A DNA stretch of 49,295 nt from Chthonomonas sp. UBA2387 (GTDB lineage Bacteria > Armatimonadota > Fimbriimonadia > Fimbriimonadales > Fimbriimonadaceae), in contig DDSP01000021.1 of the NCBI GenBank assembly GCA_002343445.1, forward strand, positions 1 to 49,295, read 5' to 3'. The notes beneath the pieces are model-generated. The model did not search any database and was not told where the DNA came from. It worked only from the letters and a program-made list of their open reading frames with translations. This document shows, one piece after another, positions 22,657 to 29,670 of the stretch. The position numbers were made by a program, and so were the translations under genes. The stretch's first letter is position 1, and each line of letters starts with the position of its first letter.

Positions 22657-23715
22657 TCAGCGGCCCCGGATGGCGGCGATGGCCCGCTGGGTTCGCAGGC
22701 CGTCCGCAAACGTCGGGTAGGGCTCGACCACCATGCCGAGCATCGCCCGCACGAGGCACGCGTACCGGTCGCCGAGCGGATGCCCCGTATCGGGCAGAGT
22801 CAAGTCCACGGGCAAAGACCTTTGAAAGCCGCCCTCCGGAACGGCGACTAGCTCGAACGAGAGTTCGCCCAAGGCCCGCACCTCGCCTCGTTCGAAACGA
22901 AACACCCATCGAGACTCCTCGCCCAACCCCGAGCGAACCGCCACCGGCACCTCGCCCCAGGGCGTGGCGACCACGACGTCGGCCGTGTAGCGCGTGTCGG
23001 CGTCGCAGGGCCTTTGCTCCAGCGCAGCGATCTCCGCCGCCGACATCGCTTCGATCCTGGCGACATGCTCGCGGTAGTCGTGAATCTCCGGCACCACGGG
23101 TGCGCTCGCGATGTCGAATCGCGCCGTCCCCGAAGTCTGCGCCACCGTGCCTCCCAGAACGGTCTCCAGAATGGCCAACACATGGGGAAAGTGGTTGTTG
23201 AGCAGCCCGCCCCCCTGCGTCAGGTCCAGCACCCACGACCACGGCAACGGGGCGACCAAGGCCGACTGCAGGTTCACGTCAACCGACAAAGGCCGTCCGA
23301 AGGGTGCTTCGCGCACCCAGCGGGCCAGGGCCTGAACGCTCGGGTCGTACCTTCGGGTGGCGGCATAGGCATGGCGAACCTCGGCCTGCTCGACCATCGC
23401 CAACATCCGCTCCGCTTCGGCCACTGTCGCGGCCAAGGGCTTGTCGCAAAACCCGTCGCACCCGAGTTCGCAGGCCACCTGCACCACGGGCTCGCGAAGG
23501 GCGGCGGGGGTGGCCAAACACACGACGTCGGGACACACGCGGCGCAGGGTGGCCTCCCAATCGGTCGAGGCCTCGGCGATGCCCAATCGTTCCGCGAAGG
23601 CTTCGACCACGTCGGCTTGGCGACCGCAGACCGCGGCCACCTCGACGCCCAGATGGCGAAACGCGGCGATCTGGCCTTCCGCCGCGTAGCCCGCGCCGAC
23701 GACGACGGCCCGCAC
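22657..23715 (-). CDS. Gfo/Idh/MocA family oxidoreductase
   Basis: A 352-residue NAD(P)-dependent dehydrogenase-fold protein. RAVVVGAGYAAEGQIAAFRHL is the Rossmann GxGxxx(G/A) start, CDKPLAATVAEAERML carries the catalytic-type Lys (in EKP/DKP motif), and AYAATRRYDPSVQALARWV begins the C-terminal domain; GGGLLNNHFPHVLAILETVLG is the conserved ligand-binding helix. Substrate unknown, probably a sugar or sugar-alcohol derivative. GTG start lies one base after the stop of the serine hydrolase gene, so the two form an operon. Confidence 0.9.
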   Translation of the reverse strand: MRAVVVGAGYAAEGQIAAFRHLGVEVAAVCGRQADVVEAFAERLGIAEASTDWEATLRRVCPDVVCLATPAALREPVVQVACELGCDGFCDKPLAATVAEAERMLAMVEQAEVRHAYAATRRYDPSVQALARWVREAPFGRPLSVDVNLQSALVAPLPWSWVLDLTQGGGLLNNHFPHVLAILETVLGGTVAQTSGTARFDIASAPVVPEIHDYREHVARIEAMSAAEIAALEQRPCDADTRYTADVVVATPWGEVPVAVRSGLGEESRWVFRFERGEVRALGELSFELVAVPEGGFQRSLPVDLTLPDTGHPLGDRYACLVRAMLGMVVEPYPTFADGLRTQRAIAAIRGR

Positions 23716-23716
23716 C

Positions 23717-25165
23717 TCAGCGCCTCGACGCGACGAGACGCGGCCCTTCGCCGGGCATGAAGGTCGCCAGCCGGTTCACGGCCACGTTCACCCGGTCCGC
23801 CTCGAACTTGAGCGTGACCGTGAAGCTGCCCGGCGTTTCGACGTCGCAGGCTTTGATCGCGAGTTCGGTCGCCGTCTTCCACGTGGCCTTGGCCGCAAGC
23901 GGTCGGGGCTGGCCGAAGCCGATGGCGCTGGTTTGGCGGATCCACTCGGCCCGTCCCGCCCGCAGCGGGGCGTCGTCGAGCCACAGGGTCACCTGGTTCG
24001 GGGCAAACTCGAGCCGCACCGCTTTGGCGGCATCACCTTGCGTCACTCGGTAGGTCGTGTTGTGGATCGCGCGCTCCAGATCGGAAGGGGGCTGGACGCC
24101 CCGGGGACGGAGTTCGAGCGAACCCAGCCGCTTCAGCAATTCGGCTTCGGCAGCCTTGTCAGAAGACTTGCCCATCGCGGGCAGCAGGTGCTTCCACGCG
24201 AGTTCCATCACCAAGCCCATGTCGTGGTGGCCGGATGTGATCGCGAGCACGGCGTCTTGGTCGGGCAGCACGATGCAGAACTGGCCGAACGCGCCGTCGC
24301 CCCGGTACCCGTTGTGCCGGCACCGCCAGAACTGGAACCCGTAGCCTTGGTTCCAGTCGTTGTTGGGGTCGGTGCCGTTCGAGACCTGCTTGCTCGTCGC
24401 CATGTTCACCCAAGACTCTGGGATCAGGCGCTTGCCGTTCCAAACGCCCTTCTGCAGATACAGTTGTCCGAACTTGGCGATGCTTTCCAGCGTGACGTTG
24501 AGCCCCCAGCCGCCGACGTTCAGGCCGCGCGGGTCGGAATCCCAGCCGCCGTCCACGATGCCCAGCGGCTCAAGGATGCGGGGACGCAGGTATTCGAGCA
24601 GCGTCTTGCCCGTCAGCTTCTGCACGATCGCGCCCGCCATGTACGTCGAGAGGCTGTTGTACACGAAGTGGGTGCCTGGCTTGCGCGGCACGGGGTGGGC
24701 CAGGAAGCCCTTGGCCCAGTTGCCGTCGGCCACCGCGCGCACCTGCGGTTCGGATTCGTGCCCGCACGACATGGTGAGCAGGTCGCGGACCCGCATGGCC
24801 CTGAGGTTCGGCGAGATCTCAGCGGGCAGGTCGTCCGGGAAGAACTTGATCACGGGGTCGTCGAGCGCAAACAGCCCTTCGTGGATCGCGAGGCCGACTG
24901 CGGTGGACGTGAACGACTTGCTGAGCGAGTACAGCATGTGGGGCGTCTCGGGCTGATACGGGTCCCACGTTGCTTCGGCGACGACCTTACCCTTGCGCAT
25001 CAGCATGAACCCGTGCGGCTCAAGATCGGCGGCGTTGAGCGCTTCGATGAACGCCGTCACGCCTCGGGCATCCACCCCGACTTCACTGGGTCGGCTTCGT
25101 GGCAGAGGTTTGGGCGGGTTCATCGGGGTCATCGCAAAGGCGGCGAGCATCATGCCGGCAAGCAT
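23717..25165 (-). CDS. Exported serine hydrolase, beta-lactamase/AmpC-like family
   Basis: 482 residues with an N-terminal hydrophobic segment (MLAGMMLAAFAM). SLSKSFTSTAVG is the SxxK nucleophile motif, YNSLSTYMAG the Tyr-x-Asn-type motif and the family's HSG/HDM element near the C-terminus reads TSGHHDMG. The C-terminal 130 residues form an extra beta domain seen in secreted members. Such enzymes are esterases or peptidases as often as penicillin hydrolases, so antibiotic resistance should not be assumed. First gene of an operon with the Gfo/Idh/MocA gene; TAGGCT lies 6 bases before the ATG. Confidence 0.9.
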   Translation of the reverse strand: MLAGMMLAAFAMTPMNPPKPLPRSRPSEVGVDARGVTAFIEALNAADLEPHGFMLMRKGKVVAEATWDPYQPETPHMLYSLSKSFTSTAVGLAIHEGLFALDDPVIKFFPDDLPAEISPNLRAMRVRDLLTMSCGHESEPQVRAVADGNWAKGFLAHPVPRKPGTHFVYNSLSTYMAGAIVQKLTGKTLLEYLRPRILEPLGIVDGGWDSDPRGLNVGGWGLNVTLESIAKFGQLYLQKGVWNGKRLIPESWVNMATSKQVSNGTDPNNDWNQGYGFQFWRCRHNGYRGDGAFGQFCIVLPDQDAVLAITSGHHDMGLVMELAWKHLLPAMGKSSDKAAEAELLKRLGSLELRPRGVQPPSDLERAIHNTTYRVTQGDAAKAVRLEFAPNQVTLWLDDAPLRAGRAEWIRQTSAIGFGQPRPLAAKATWKTATELAIKACDVETPGSFTVTLKFEADRVNVAVNRLATFMPGEGPRLVASRR

Positions 25166-25171
25166 GGGTCG

Positions 25172-25177
25172 AGCCTA
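25172..25177 (-). promoter_or_regulatory. -10 element TAGGCT
   Basis: TAGGCT on the minus strand, 6 bases before the ATG at 25165; leaderless arrangement. Confidence 0.35.
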
Positions 25178-25403
25178 CCCGTTGGCTGGGCCCTCCAACG
25201 CCCCACTGAGTGTTCAGCCCCGGACGCTCGAGTCGCAACCGCCTCGCCAAGTCCACTTGCCCACGACGTGAAGCGTCTGGGCACTCGTCAACGTCCTAAT
25301 ACACTGAGCATGGCTCGTCTCATTGTGGTTTTGTCTGCGTACTTTCATCGGCCGCCCGCGTGGGCGGATTCGATCATACGTGCGTGTCTCGACCACCCTG
25401 ACG

Positions 25404-25434
25404 GAGGCCCGCATGCACTTCGCCTGCGGGCCTC
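25404..25434 (+). promoter_or_regulatory. Strong hairpin in the HNH leader (possible attenuator)
   Basis: Perfect 10-bp GC-rich stem, loop TGCACTTCGCC. The following CTTGCG is not a U-tract, so it is not a typical intrinsic terminator. Confidence 0.35.
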
Positions 25435-25515
25435 TTGCGTTGAGTCCGGCTCGGTTCGCTGTCCTGCCTTGCGCCTCATTCGGCGCCGCGCCAAGTCCCC
25501 ATTCGGAGTTCCGCC

Positions 25516-26055
25516 ATGGCCAGCCACGAAGTCCTTGTTCTCAATGCCAACTATGAGCCTCTAAACGTCACGACGATCCGGCGGGCGATGTCCCTGGTCT
25601 TGCTCGGCAAGGCCGATGTGCTGCATCGCCGCGACCGTCCGGTCGCCACCACCCGCGGCTTGTACGAGGCCCCCTCGATCCTGCGGATGAAGTATCAGGT
25701 CCGCCGACCGCTGCCCCAACTGCGGCTCTCTCGCCACTCGGTGCTGGCACGCGACCATTACACCTGCCAGTACTGCGGCGTGAAAGGGCGCGACCTGACC
25801 ATCGACCACGTTCTTCCGCGTTGGGCGGGCGGGCCCGACACGTGGGACAACCTCGTGGCCTGCTGTCGCAAATGCAACCTGAAGAAGGGCGACAAGACGC
25901 CCCAGCAGGCGGGCATGCGGCTGGCAAGGACGCCGCGCCGACCGCAGTTCGTGCCCTACCTCTCGTTACCCCTGTACCTGAAGGCGCAGAACAACGACGA
26001 GTGGCGGTTCTATCTGCCCCAGTTCCGCGAGTTCTCGACCCTCACCCAGAACTGA
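25516..26055 (+). CDS. HNH endonuclease family protein
   Basis: A 179-residue protein with a conserved N-terminal region EVLVLNANYEPLNVTTIRRAMSLVLLGKADVL and a beta-beta-alpha-metal HNH domain: YTCQYCG, LTIDHVLPRWAGGPDTWDNLVACCRKCNLKKGDKT, where the DH pair and the two CxxC-type pairs form the active site and zinc site. This exact N-terminal block is widespread in bacteria as a chromosomal HNH protein of unknown biological role, not obviously phage-derived. Monocistronic; a strong terminator follows at 26108-26143. Confidence 0.92.
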   Translation: MASHEVLVLNANYEPLNVTTIRRAMSLVLLGKADVLHRRDRPVATTRGLYEAPSILRMKYQVRRPLPQLRLSRHSVLARDHYTCQYCGVKGRDLTIDHVLPRWAGGPDTWDNLVACCRKCNLKKGDKTPQQAGMRLARTPRRPQFVPYLSLPLYLKAQNNDEWRFYLPQFREFSTLTQN

Positions 26056-26107
26056 GCGTGGGCGGCCGTAAGCGGTCGGCGGATGCGAGTCCCCCCCCCG
26101 AAACCAC

Positions 26108-26143
26108 GAACAAGAAACCCCGCCTCGGCGGGGTTTCTTGTTC
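26108..26143. terminator. Bidirectional intrinsic terminator
   Basis: Perfect 17-bp inverted repeat (26108-26124 and 26127-26143; GC core CCCCGCC/GGCGGGG flanked by A/T) between the convergent HNH and LemA genes. A run of nine C (26091-26099) just upstream is a likely sequencing- or slippage-prone site. Confidence 0.85.
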
Positions 26144-26159
26144 AAGCTGCTGAACGTCG

Positions 26160-26714
26160 TCAGAACTGGACCTTGACCGCTTCGCGCTCGGCGGCGACTT
26201 CGATCTCGAACAGTTCCTTCGGCTTGAAGCTGAACATGCTCGCGAAGATGTTCGAAGGGAACGCCTCGATCTTCGTGTTGTAGGCCGTCACGATATCGTT
26301 GTAGTACTGCCGCGCGTAAGAGATCTTGTTCTCCGTGCTGCGCAGTTCTTCCTGAAGCTCGATCATGTTCGTGTTCGCCTTCAGGTCGGGGTACGACTCG
26401 GCGAGGGCGAAGAAACCGGTGAGCGCGGCGGCCACCTGGGTCTCGGCGGCGGCCTTGTCGTGGACCGAAGACGCCGACACCGCGCGGTTGCGCGCCTGGA
26501 TGACCTTCTCCAGCGTGTCTTGCTCGTGCTTCATGTAGCCCTTGACCGTCTCGACCAGATTCGGGATCAGGTCGTAGCGGCGCTTGAGCTGCACGTCGAT
26601 CTGCGCCCAGGCGTTGTTCGTCTGCTGGCGCAGCGAAACCAGCCCGTTGTAGGCGGCGATGGCGACGACCACGAGGACGACGACGAGTCCGAGTGCGACG
26701 AGTAGACCTGGCAT
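26160..26714 (-). CDS. LemA family membrane protein
   Basis: A 184-residue LemA protein: N-terminal TM (PGLLVALGLVVVLVVVAIAAYNGLVSLR), then the helical bundle QTNNAWAQIDVQLKRRYDLIPNLVETVKGYMKHEQDTLEKVIQARN and ANTNMIELQEELRSTENKISYARQYYNDIVTAYNTKIEAFPSNIFA, which is diagnostic. Function is poorly known in general; often associated with membrane stress or dedicated proteases, none of which is adjacent here. ATG at 26714 with CAGGAA upstream; an ATG 18 bases earlier is less likely. Confidence 0.93.
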   Translation of the reverse strand: MPGLLVALGLVVVLVVVAIAAYNGLVSLRQQTNNAWAQIDVQLKRRYDLIPNLVETVKGYMKHEQDTLEKVIQARNRAVSASSVHDKAAAETQVAAALTGFFALAESYPDLKANTNMIELQEELRSTENKISYARQYYNDIVTAYNTKIEAFPSNIFASMFSFKPKELFEIEVAAEREAVKVQF

Positions 26715-26780
26715 TTTGGTTCCTGACGACAAGCTTACCTTGCCATCCTCTCATACGGAATCCGGCGTCCGGGGTTGCGG

Positions 26781-27269
26781 TCAGGTTCCCGGGGTGGTCA
26801 AATCGAGCGGCTGGAGTTGCCCCTCGCGGAACAGAAACACCTGCATCCCCGCCATCCGAAACAGCTCTTTGGAGAACTCGTCCGGATAGTCGCCCTCGTA
26901 AATCACGCGCCGGATGCCCGCATTGATCAGCATCTTGGCGCACGCGTTGCAAGGCTGGCACGTCACGTACACGTCGGCCCCTTCGCACGGCACGCCGATC
27001 ATCGCCGCCTGCAAAAGCGCGTTCTGCTCGGCGTGGAGCGAGCGGATGCAGTGGCCCGCGCGCATGCAGCCGTCCGGCCAATCGTGGTCGGGTCCTCCGG
27101 GCGGGCAGTGCGGCAGGCCCCTCGGCGCTCCGTTGTAGCCGGTCGCGAGGATGCGCTTGTCGCGCACGATGAGCGCCCCCACCTGCCGCCTCGGGCACGT
27201 CGCGCGGGTCTTCACCAAGTGCGCGATCTGCATGAAGTACGCGTCCCAACTCGGCCGATCGAGCGTCAC
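26781..27269 (-). CDS. dCMP/cytidylate-type deaminase (ComEB-like)
   Basis: A 162-residue zinc deaminase converting dCMP to dUMP for thymidylate synthesis. Residues 79-81 (HAE) carry the zinc ligand His79 and proton-shuttling Glu81, and PCNAC supplies Cys107 and Cys110. The N-terminus DRPSWDAYFMQIAHLVKTRATCPRRQVGALIVRDKRILATGYNGAP is typical of deoxycytidylate deaminases. GTG start at 27269 overlaps the stop of the M55 peptidase gene (GTGA), so the two are translationally coupled. Confidence 0.92.
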   Translation of the reverse strand: MTLDRPSWDAYFMQIAHLVKTRATCPRRQVGALIVRDKRILATGYNGAPRGLPHCPPGGPDHDWPDGCMRAGHCIRSLHAEQNALLQAAMIGVPCEGADVYVTCQPCNACAKMLINAGIRRVIYEGDYPDEFSKELFRMAGMQVFLFREGQLQPLDLTTPGT

Positions 27270-28105
27270 GAGTTCGAGGCCCCCATCGAAGCGTTGGCGA
27301 TCATCATGCGCGCCGCCCGGTGCGCCTCGTGGTACGAAGAGGCGATGAACTCGACTGTGAACGCGTCGAACCTCGTGCAACCGACGCACTTTTCGGCGAT
27401 GTCGGCCTCCTCCGAGCGGTTGAACTCGATCTTCACCTGAACGGGCGGCGAAGGCATCCAGGGCGAGATTCCCGCCCGCTTGGCCAGCCCATCGGCCGCC
27501 GCCGCCTCGATGCGCCCCTTGGTCACGCTGGGGTGGAGCAGCTTGCCCATGTAGCGCCCATAACCCTCCTTGACCACGGCGGTGGCAACGCCTGGCACCA
27601 ACGCGGCCGCTTCGGCACAGCCCGCCGCGTCGGAACTCACCATCACCAGCGGCACGCCGTAATGGCCCGCAAGCCCCGTGCTCATGGCGATCTCGCCGGC
27701 GGGCATCCCGTTCAGCCACATGCGGTGGACCTGCCCCGAAATCGTGTGCTCCATGATCCCGTGCAACGTCCCGGCCATACCGTGGTAGCCGACCAGCATG
27801 CACGCGTCGAACGAGTCGTCGATGCCGGTCATCATGCCGTCCACGTGGCTGCCCGTCCCGCTGACCAGCGAAACCCCGTCCTCGAGGTCGGAGACAAGCA
27901 AGTTCTTGCTGTTGCCGTGGGAGTCCTTGACCACGATCTCGGTGGCGCCGGCGGCGCGGCAGCCACGTATGGCGGCGTTGACGTCGTGCGTCATCATCTC
28001 GCGCGCCCATCGGAAGTCGAAATGCTCGCTGTTCGGACGCCCGCATTGCGACCACGCGACCATCCCGGTGACGCCCTCGATGTCGGCTGAGATGAAGACC
28101 TTCAT
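27266..28105 (-). CDS. M55 family D-aminopeptidase (DppA-like)
   Basis: A 279-residue zinc peptidase of family M55, which releases N-terminal D-amino acids, e.g. from peptidoglycan-derived D-Ala peptides. Zinc ligands are visible as Asp8 and Glu10 (SADIEG), His63 (DSHG), His108 (GYHGM) and Glu138 (NGMPAGE); DppA of Bacillus uses the same set. The gene is first of a coupled pair with the dCMP deaminase; TAGAAT lies 6 bases before the ATG. Confidence 0.92.
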   Translation of the reverse strand: MKVFISADIEGVTGMVAWSQCGRPNSEHFDFRWAREMMTHDVNAAIRGCRAAGATEIVVKDSHGNSKNLLVSDLEDGVSLVSGTGSHVDGMMTGIDDSFDACMLVGYHGMAGTLHGIMEHTISGQVHRMWLNGMPAGEIAMSTGLAGHYGVPLVMVSSDAAGCAEAAALVPGVATAVVKEGYGRYMGKLLHPSVTKGRIEAAAADGLAKRAGISPWMPSPPVQVKIEFNRSEEADIAEKCVGCTRFDAFTVEFIASSYHEAHRAARMMIANASMGASNS

Positions 28106-28111
28106 GGGATC

Positions 28112-28117
28112 ATTCTA
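28112..28117 (-). promoter_or_regulatory. -10 element TAGAAT
   Basis: TAGAAT on the minus strand, 6 bases before the ATG at 28105; leaderless M55 transcript. Confidence 0.5.
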
Positions 28118-28221
28118 CTGCGGGCGTGCCGATCGGCATCGCCTTAGGTCGCCCGTTTTCGGACGAGGTGAATTCTGAACACAGGCTGAAAATCTGGTAT
28201 CCGTACTGCCGCAGGTGTCGT

Positions 28222-28262
28222 TATACTGGCTTCCTTGATCTGGCCCAGCCAGATGGGAAGGA
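28222..28262 (+). promoter_or_regulatory. -10 TATACT with leader and GGGAAGGA Shine-Dalgarno
   Basis: TATACT (28222-28227) predicts a start near 28234 and a leader of about 38 bases containing a small hairpin and GGGAAGGA (28255-28262), 10 bases before the ATG at 28273. Contrasts with the leaderless neighbours. Confidence 0.5.
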
Positions 28263-28272
28263 CGTCTACAGA

Positions 28273-29598
28273 ATGCTCACACCCGTCTATCTTGCCCTCG
28301 GCATGATCGGCTCTCCCCCGTTGCCGCCGGCCGCAAAGCCCGGCTTGGACTATGTGGAGGGCGAAATCCTCGTCAAGTTCGCCAGCGAGGCGACGCTCGC
28401 ATCCAAGCGTTGGGCGCTGATTGCCTCGTCGGCTGTCGCGGGCGAACCGATCGCCACGGCCGCGATGCGGACCTCCCGGTACTCCGGCCTGATTCTGGCC
28501 AAAGTGAACCTGCCGGTGCCCGTTGCGATCGAACGTCTTCGCCAGATGGGCGGCGTCGAGTTCGCCGAGCCCAACTGGATCTACCGCCACACCGCGAGTT
28601 CGAACGACCCGTACTATACGAACGGCTCCCTCTGGGGCATGTACGGTGACGCCACGAGCCCCGCCAACCAATACGGCAGCCAGGCGGGAGAGGCTTGGGC
28701 GGCGAACCACACGGGGTCCTCGTCCATCGTCGTCGGCATCATCGACGAAGGCGTGATGCACACCCACGAGGACCTGGCCGCGAACATCTGGACCAACCCG
28801 TACGATCCCGTCGACGGCATTGACAACGATGGAAACGGCTACAAGGACGATGTGCGCGGTTGGGACTTCGACGGGAACAACAACTCGACCTACGATGGCT
28901 CGATCGACGACCACGGCACCCACGTTGCCGGCACGATCGGCGCCGTCGGCGGCAATGGCAAGGGAGTCGCCGGAGTGTGCTGGAACGTACGGATGATCAC
29001 CGCGAAGTTCCTCGGCAGACGAGGCGGCACCACCGCAAACGCGATCAAGGCCTTCGATTACCTCACGGACCTCAAGAACCGCCATGGAATCGACATCGTC
29101 GCCTCCAACAACTCTTGGGGTGGTGGAGGGTTTTCCCAAGCTCTCATGGATGCAATCACCCGTCACCACAATGCTGGAATCCTCGCCATCGTGGCTGCTG
29201 GCAATGGCGGCTCGGACGGCGTGGGAGACAACAACGACACCACCCCGAGCTACCCGGCGAGCTACTCGAACGCCAATATCATCGCGGTCGCTTCGATCAC
29301 CAGCACCGGCGCCAAATCGGGCTTCTCCAACTACGGCGCGACAAGCGTAGACCTGGGCGCACCCGGTTCGGGCATCGTCTCGACATTGCCCACCAACAAG
29401 AACGCTTCGACCTATGGCTCCTACAGCGGAACTTCCATGGCAACCCCCCATGTCACCGGAGCGGTCGCCCTTTACGCAGCGACCCATGCCGACCGGTCTC
29501 TCTCCTTGCGGTCCGCGATCCTCTCGAGCACCATTCCCACTGCTTCGCTGAGTGGGAGATGCGTGACGGGTGGCCGGCTCAACGCGGGCGGATTCTGA
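28273..29598 (+). CDS. Exported subtilisin-like serine protease (S8)
   Basis: A 441-residue subtilase: signal peptide (MLTPVYLALGMIGSPPLPPAA), inhibitor-I9-like prodomain (about 25-125), then the catalytic domain with Asp158 in GIIDEGV, His214 in DDHGTHVAGTIG, oxyanion Asn in NNSWGGGGF and Ser388 in SGTSMATPHV. 'DNDGNGYKDDVRGWDF' is a calcium-binding-type loop often found in this subgroup. The start is the ATG at 28273, supported by Shine-Dalgarno; the reading frame extends upstream without evidence of translation. It has no C-terminal domain. A strong bidirectional terminator follows its stop. Confidence 0.93.
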   Translation: MLTPVYLALGMIGSPPLPPAAKPGLDYVEGEILVKFASEATLASKRWALIASSAVAGEPIATAAMRTSRYSGLILAKVNLPVPVAIERLRQMGGVEFAEPNWIYRHTASSNDPYYTNGSLWGMYGDATSPANQYGSQAGEAWAANHTGSSSIVVGIIDEGVMHTHEDLAANIWTNPYDPVDGIDNDGNGYKDDVRGWDFDGNNNSTYDGSIDDHGTHVAGTIGAVGGNGKGVAGVCWNVRMITAKFLGRRGGTTANAIKAFDYLTDLKNRHGIDIVASNNSWGGGGFSQALMDAITRHHNAGILAIVAAGNGGSDGVGDNNDTTPSYPASYSNANIIAVASITSTGAKSGFSNYGATSVDLGAPGSGIVSTLPTNKNASTYGSYSGTSMATPHVTGAVALYAATHADRSLSLRSAILSSTIPTASLSGRCVTGGRLNAGGF

Positions 29599-29618
29599 AC
29601 CACCCGGCAACCCGACAC

Positions 29619-29660
29619 AAGAAGACGGGCCGATCCATCTGGATCGGCCCGTCTCTTCTT
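29619..29660. terminator. Bidirectional intrinsic terminator
   Basis: 14-bp perfect GC-rich stem (29624-29637 with 29640-29653, loop TC) extended by AAGAA/TTCTT arms around a 2-base bulge. Sits between the convergent subtilase and large exported-protein genes. Confidence 0.85.
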
Positions 29661-29670
29661 GCGGTGTGCG

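Larger units (their letters stand above)
25166..25515. other. 350-base gene-free leader of the HNH gene
   Basis: No convincing gene here. It holds the divergent serine hydrolase promoter and two hairpins: CCGCCC/GGGCGG (25352-25367, loop GCGT) and a perfect 10-bp stem GAGGCCCGCA/TGCGGGCCTC (25404-25434, 11-base loop). The HNH gene lacks the leaderless -10 and has only CGGAG 8 bases before its ATG, so its mRNA probably includes these structures. Confidence 0.5.

Noticed and set aside
28238..28254. Small hairpin ATCTGG/CCAGAT in the subtilase leader
   Set aside because: Only 6 bp with a 5-base loop; too weak to call regulatory.
28126..28272. Upstream in-frame extension of the subtilase
   Set aside because: No initiation signal and the predicted signal peptide begins at 28273 with a Shine-Dalgarno.
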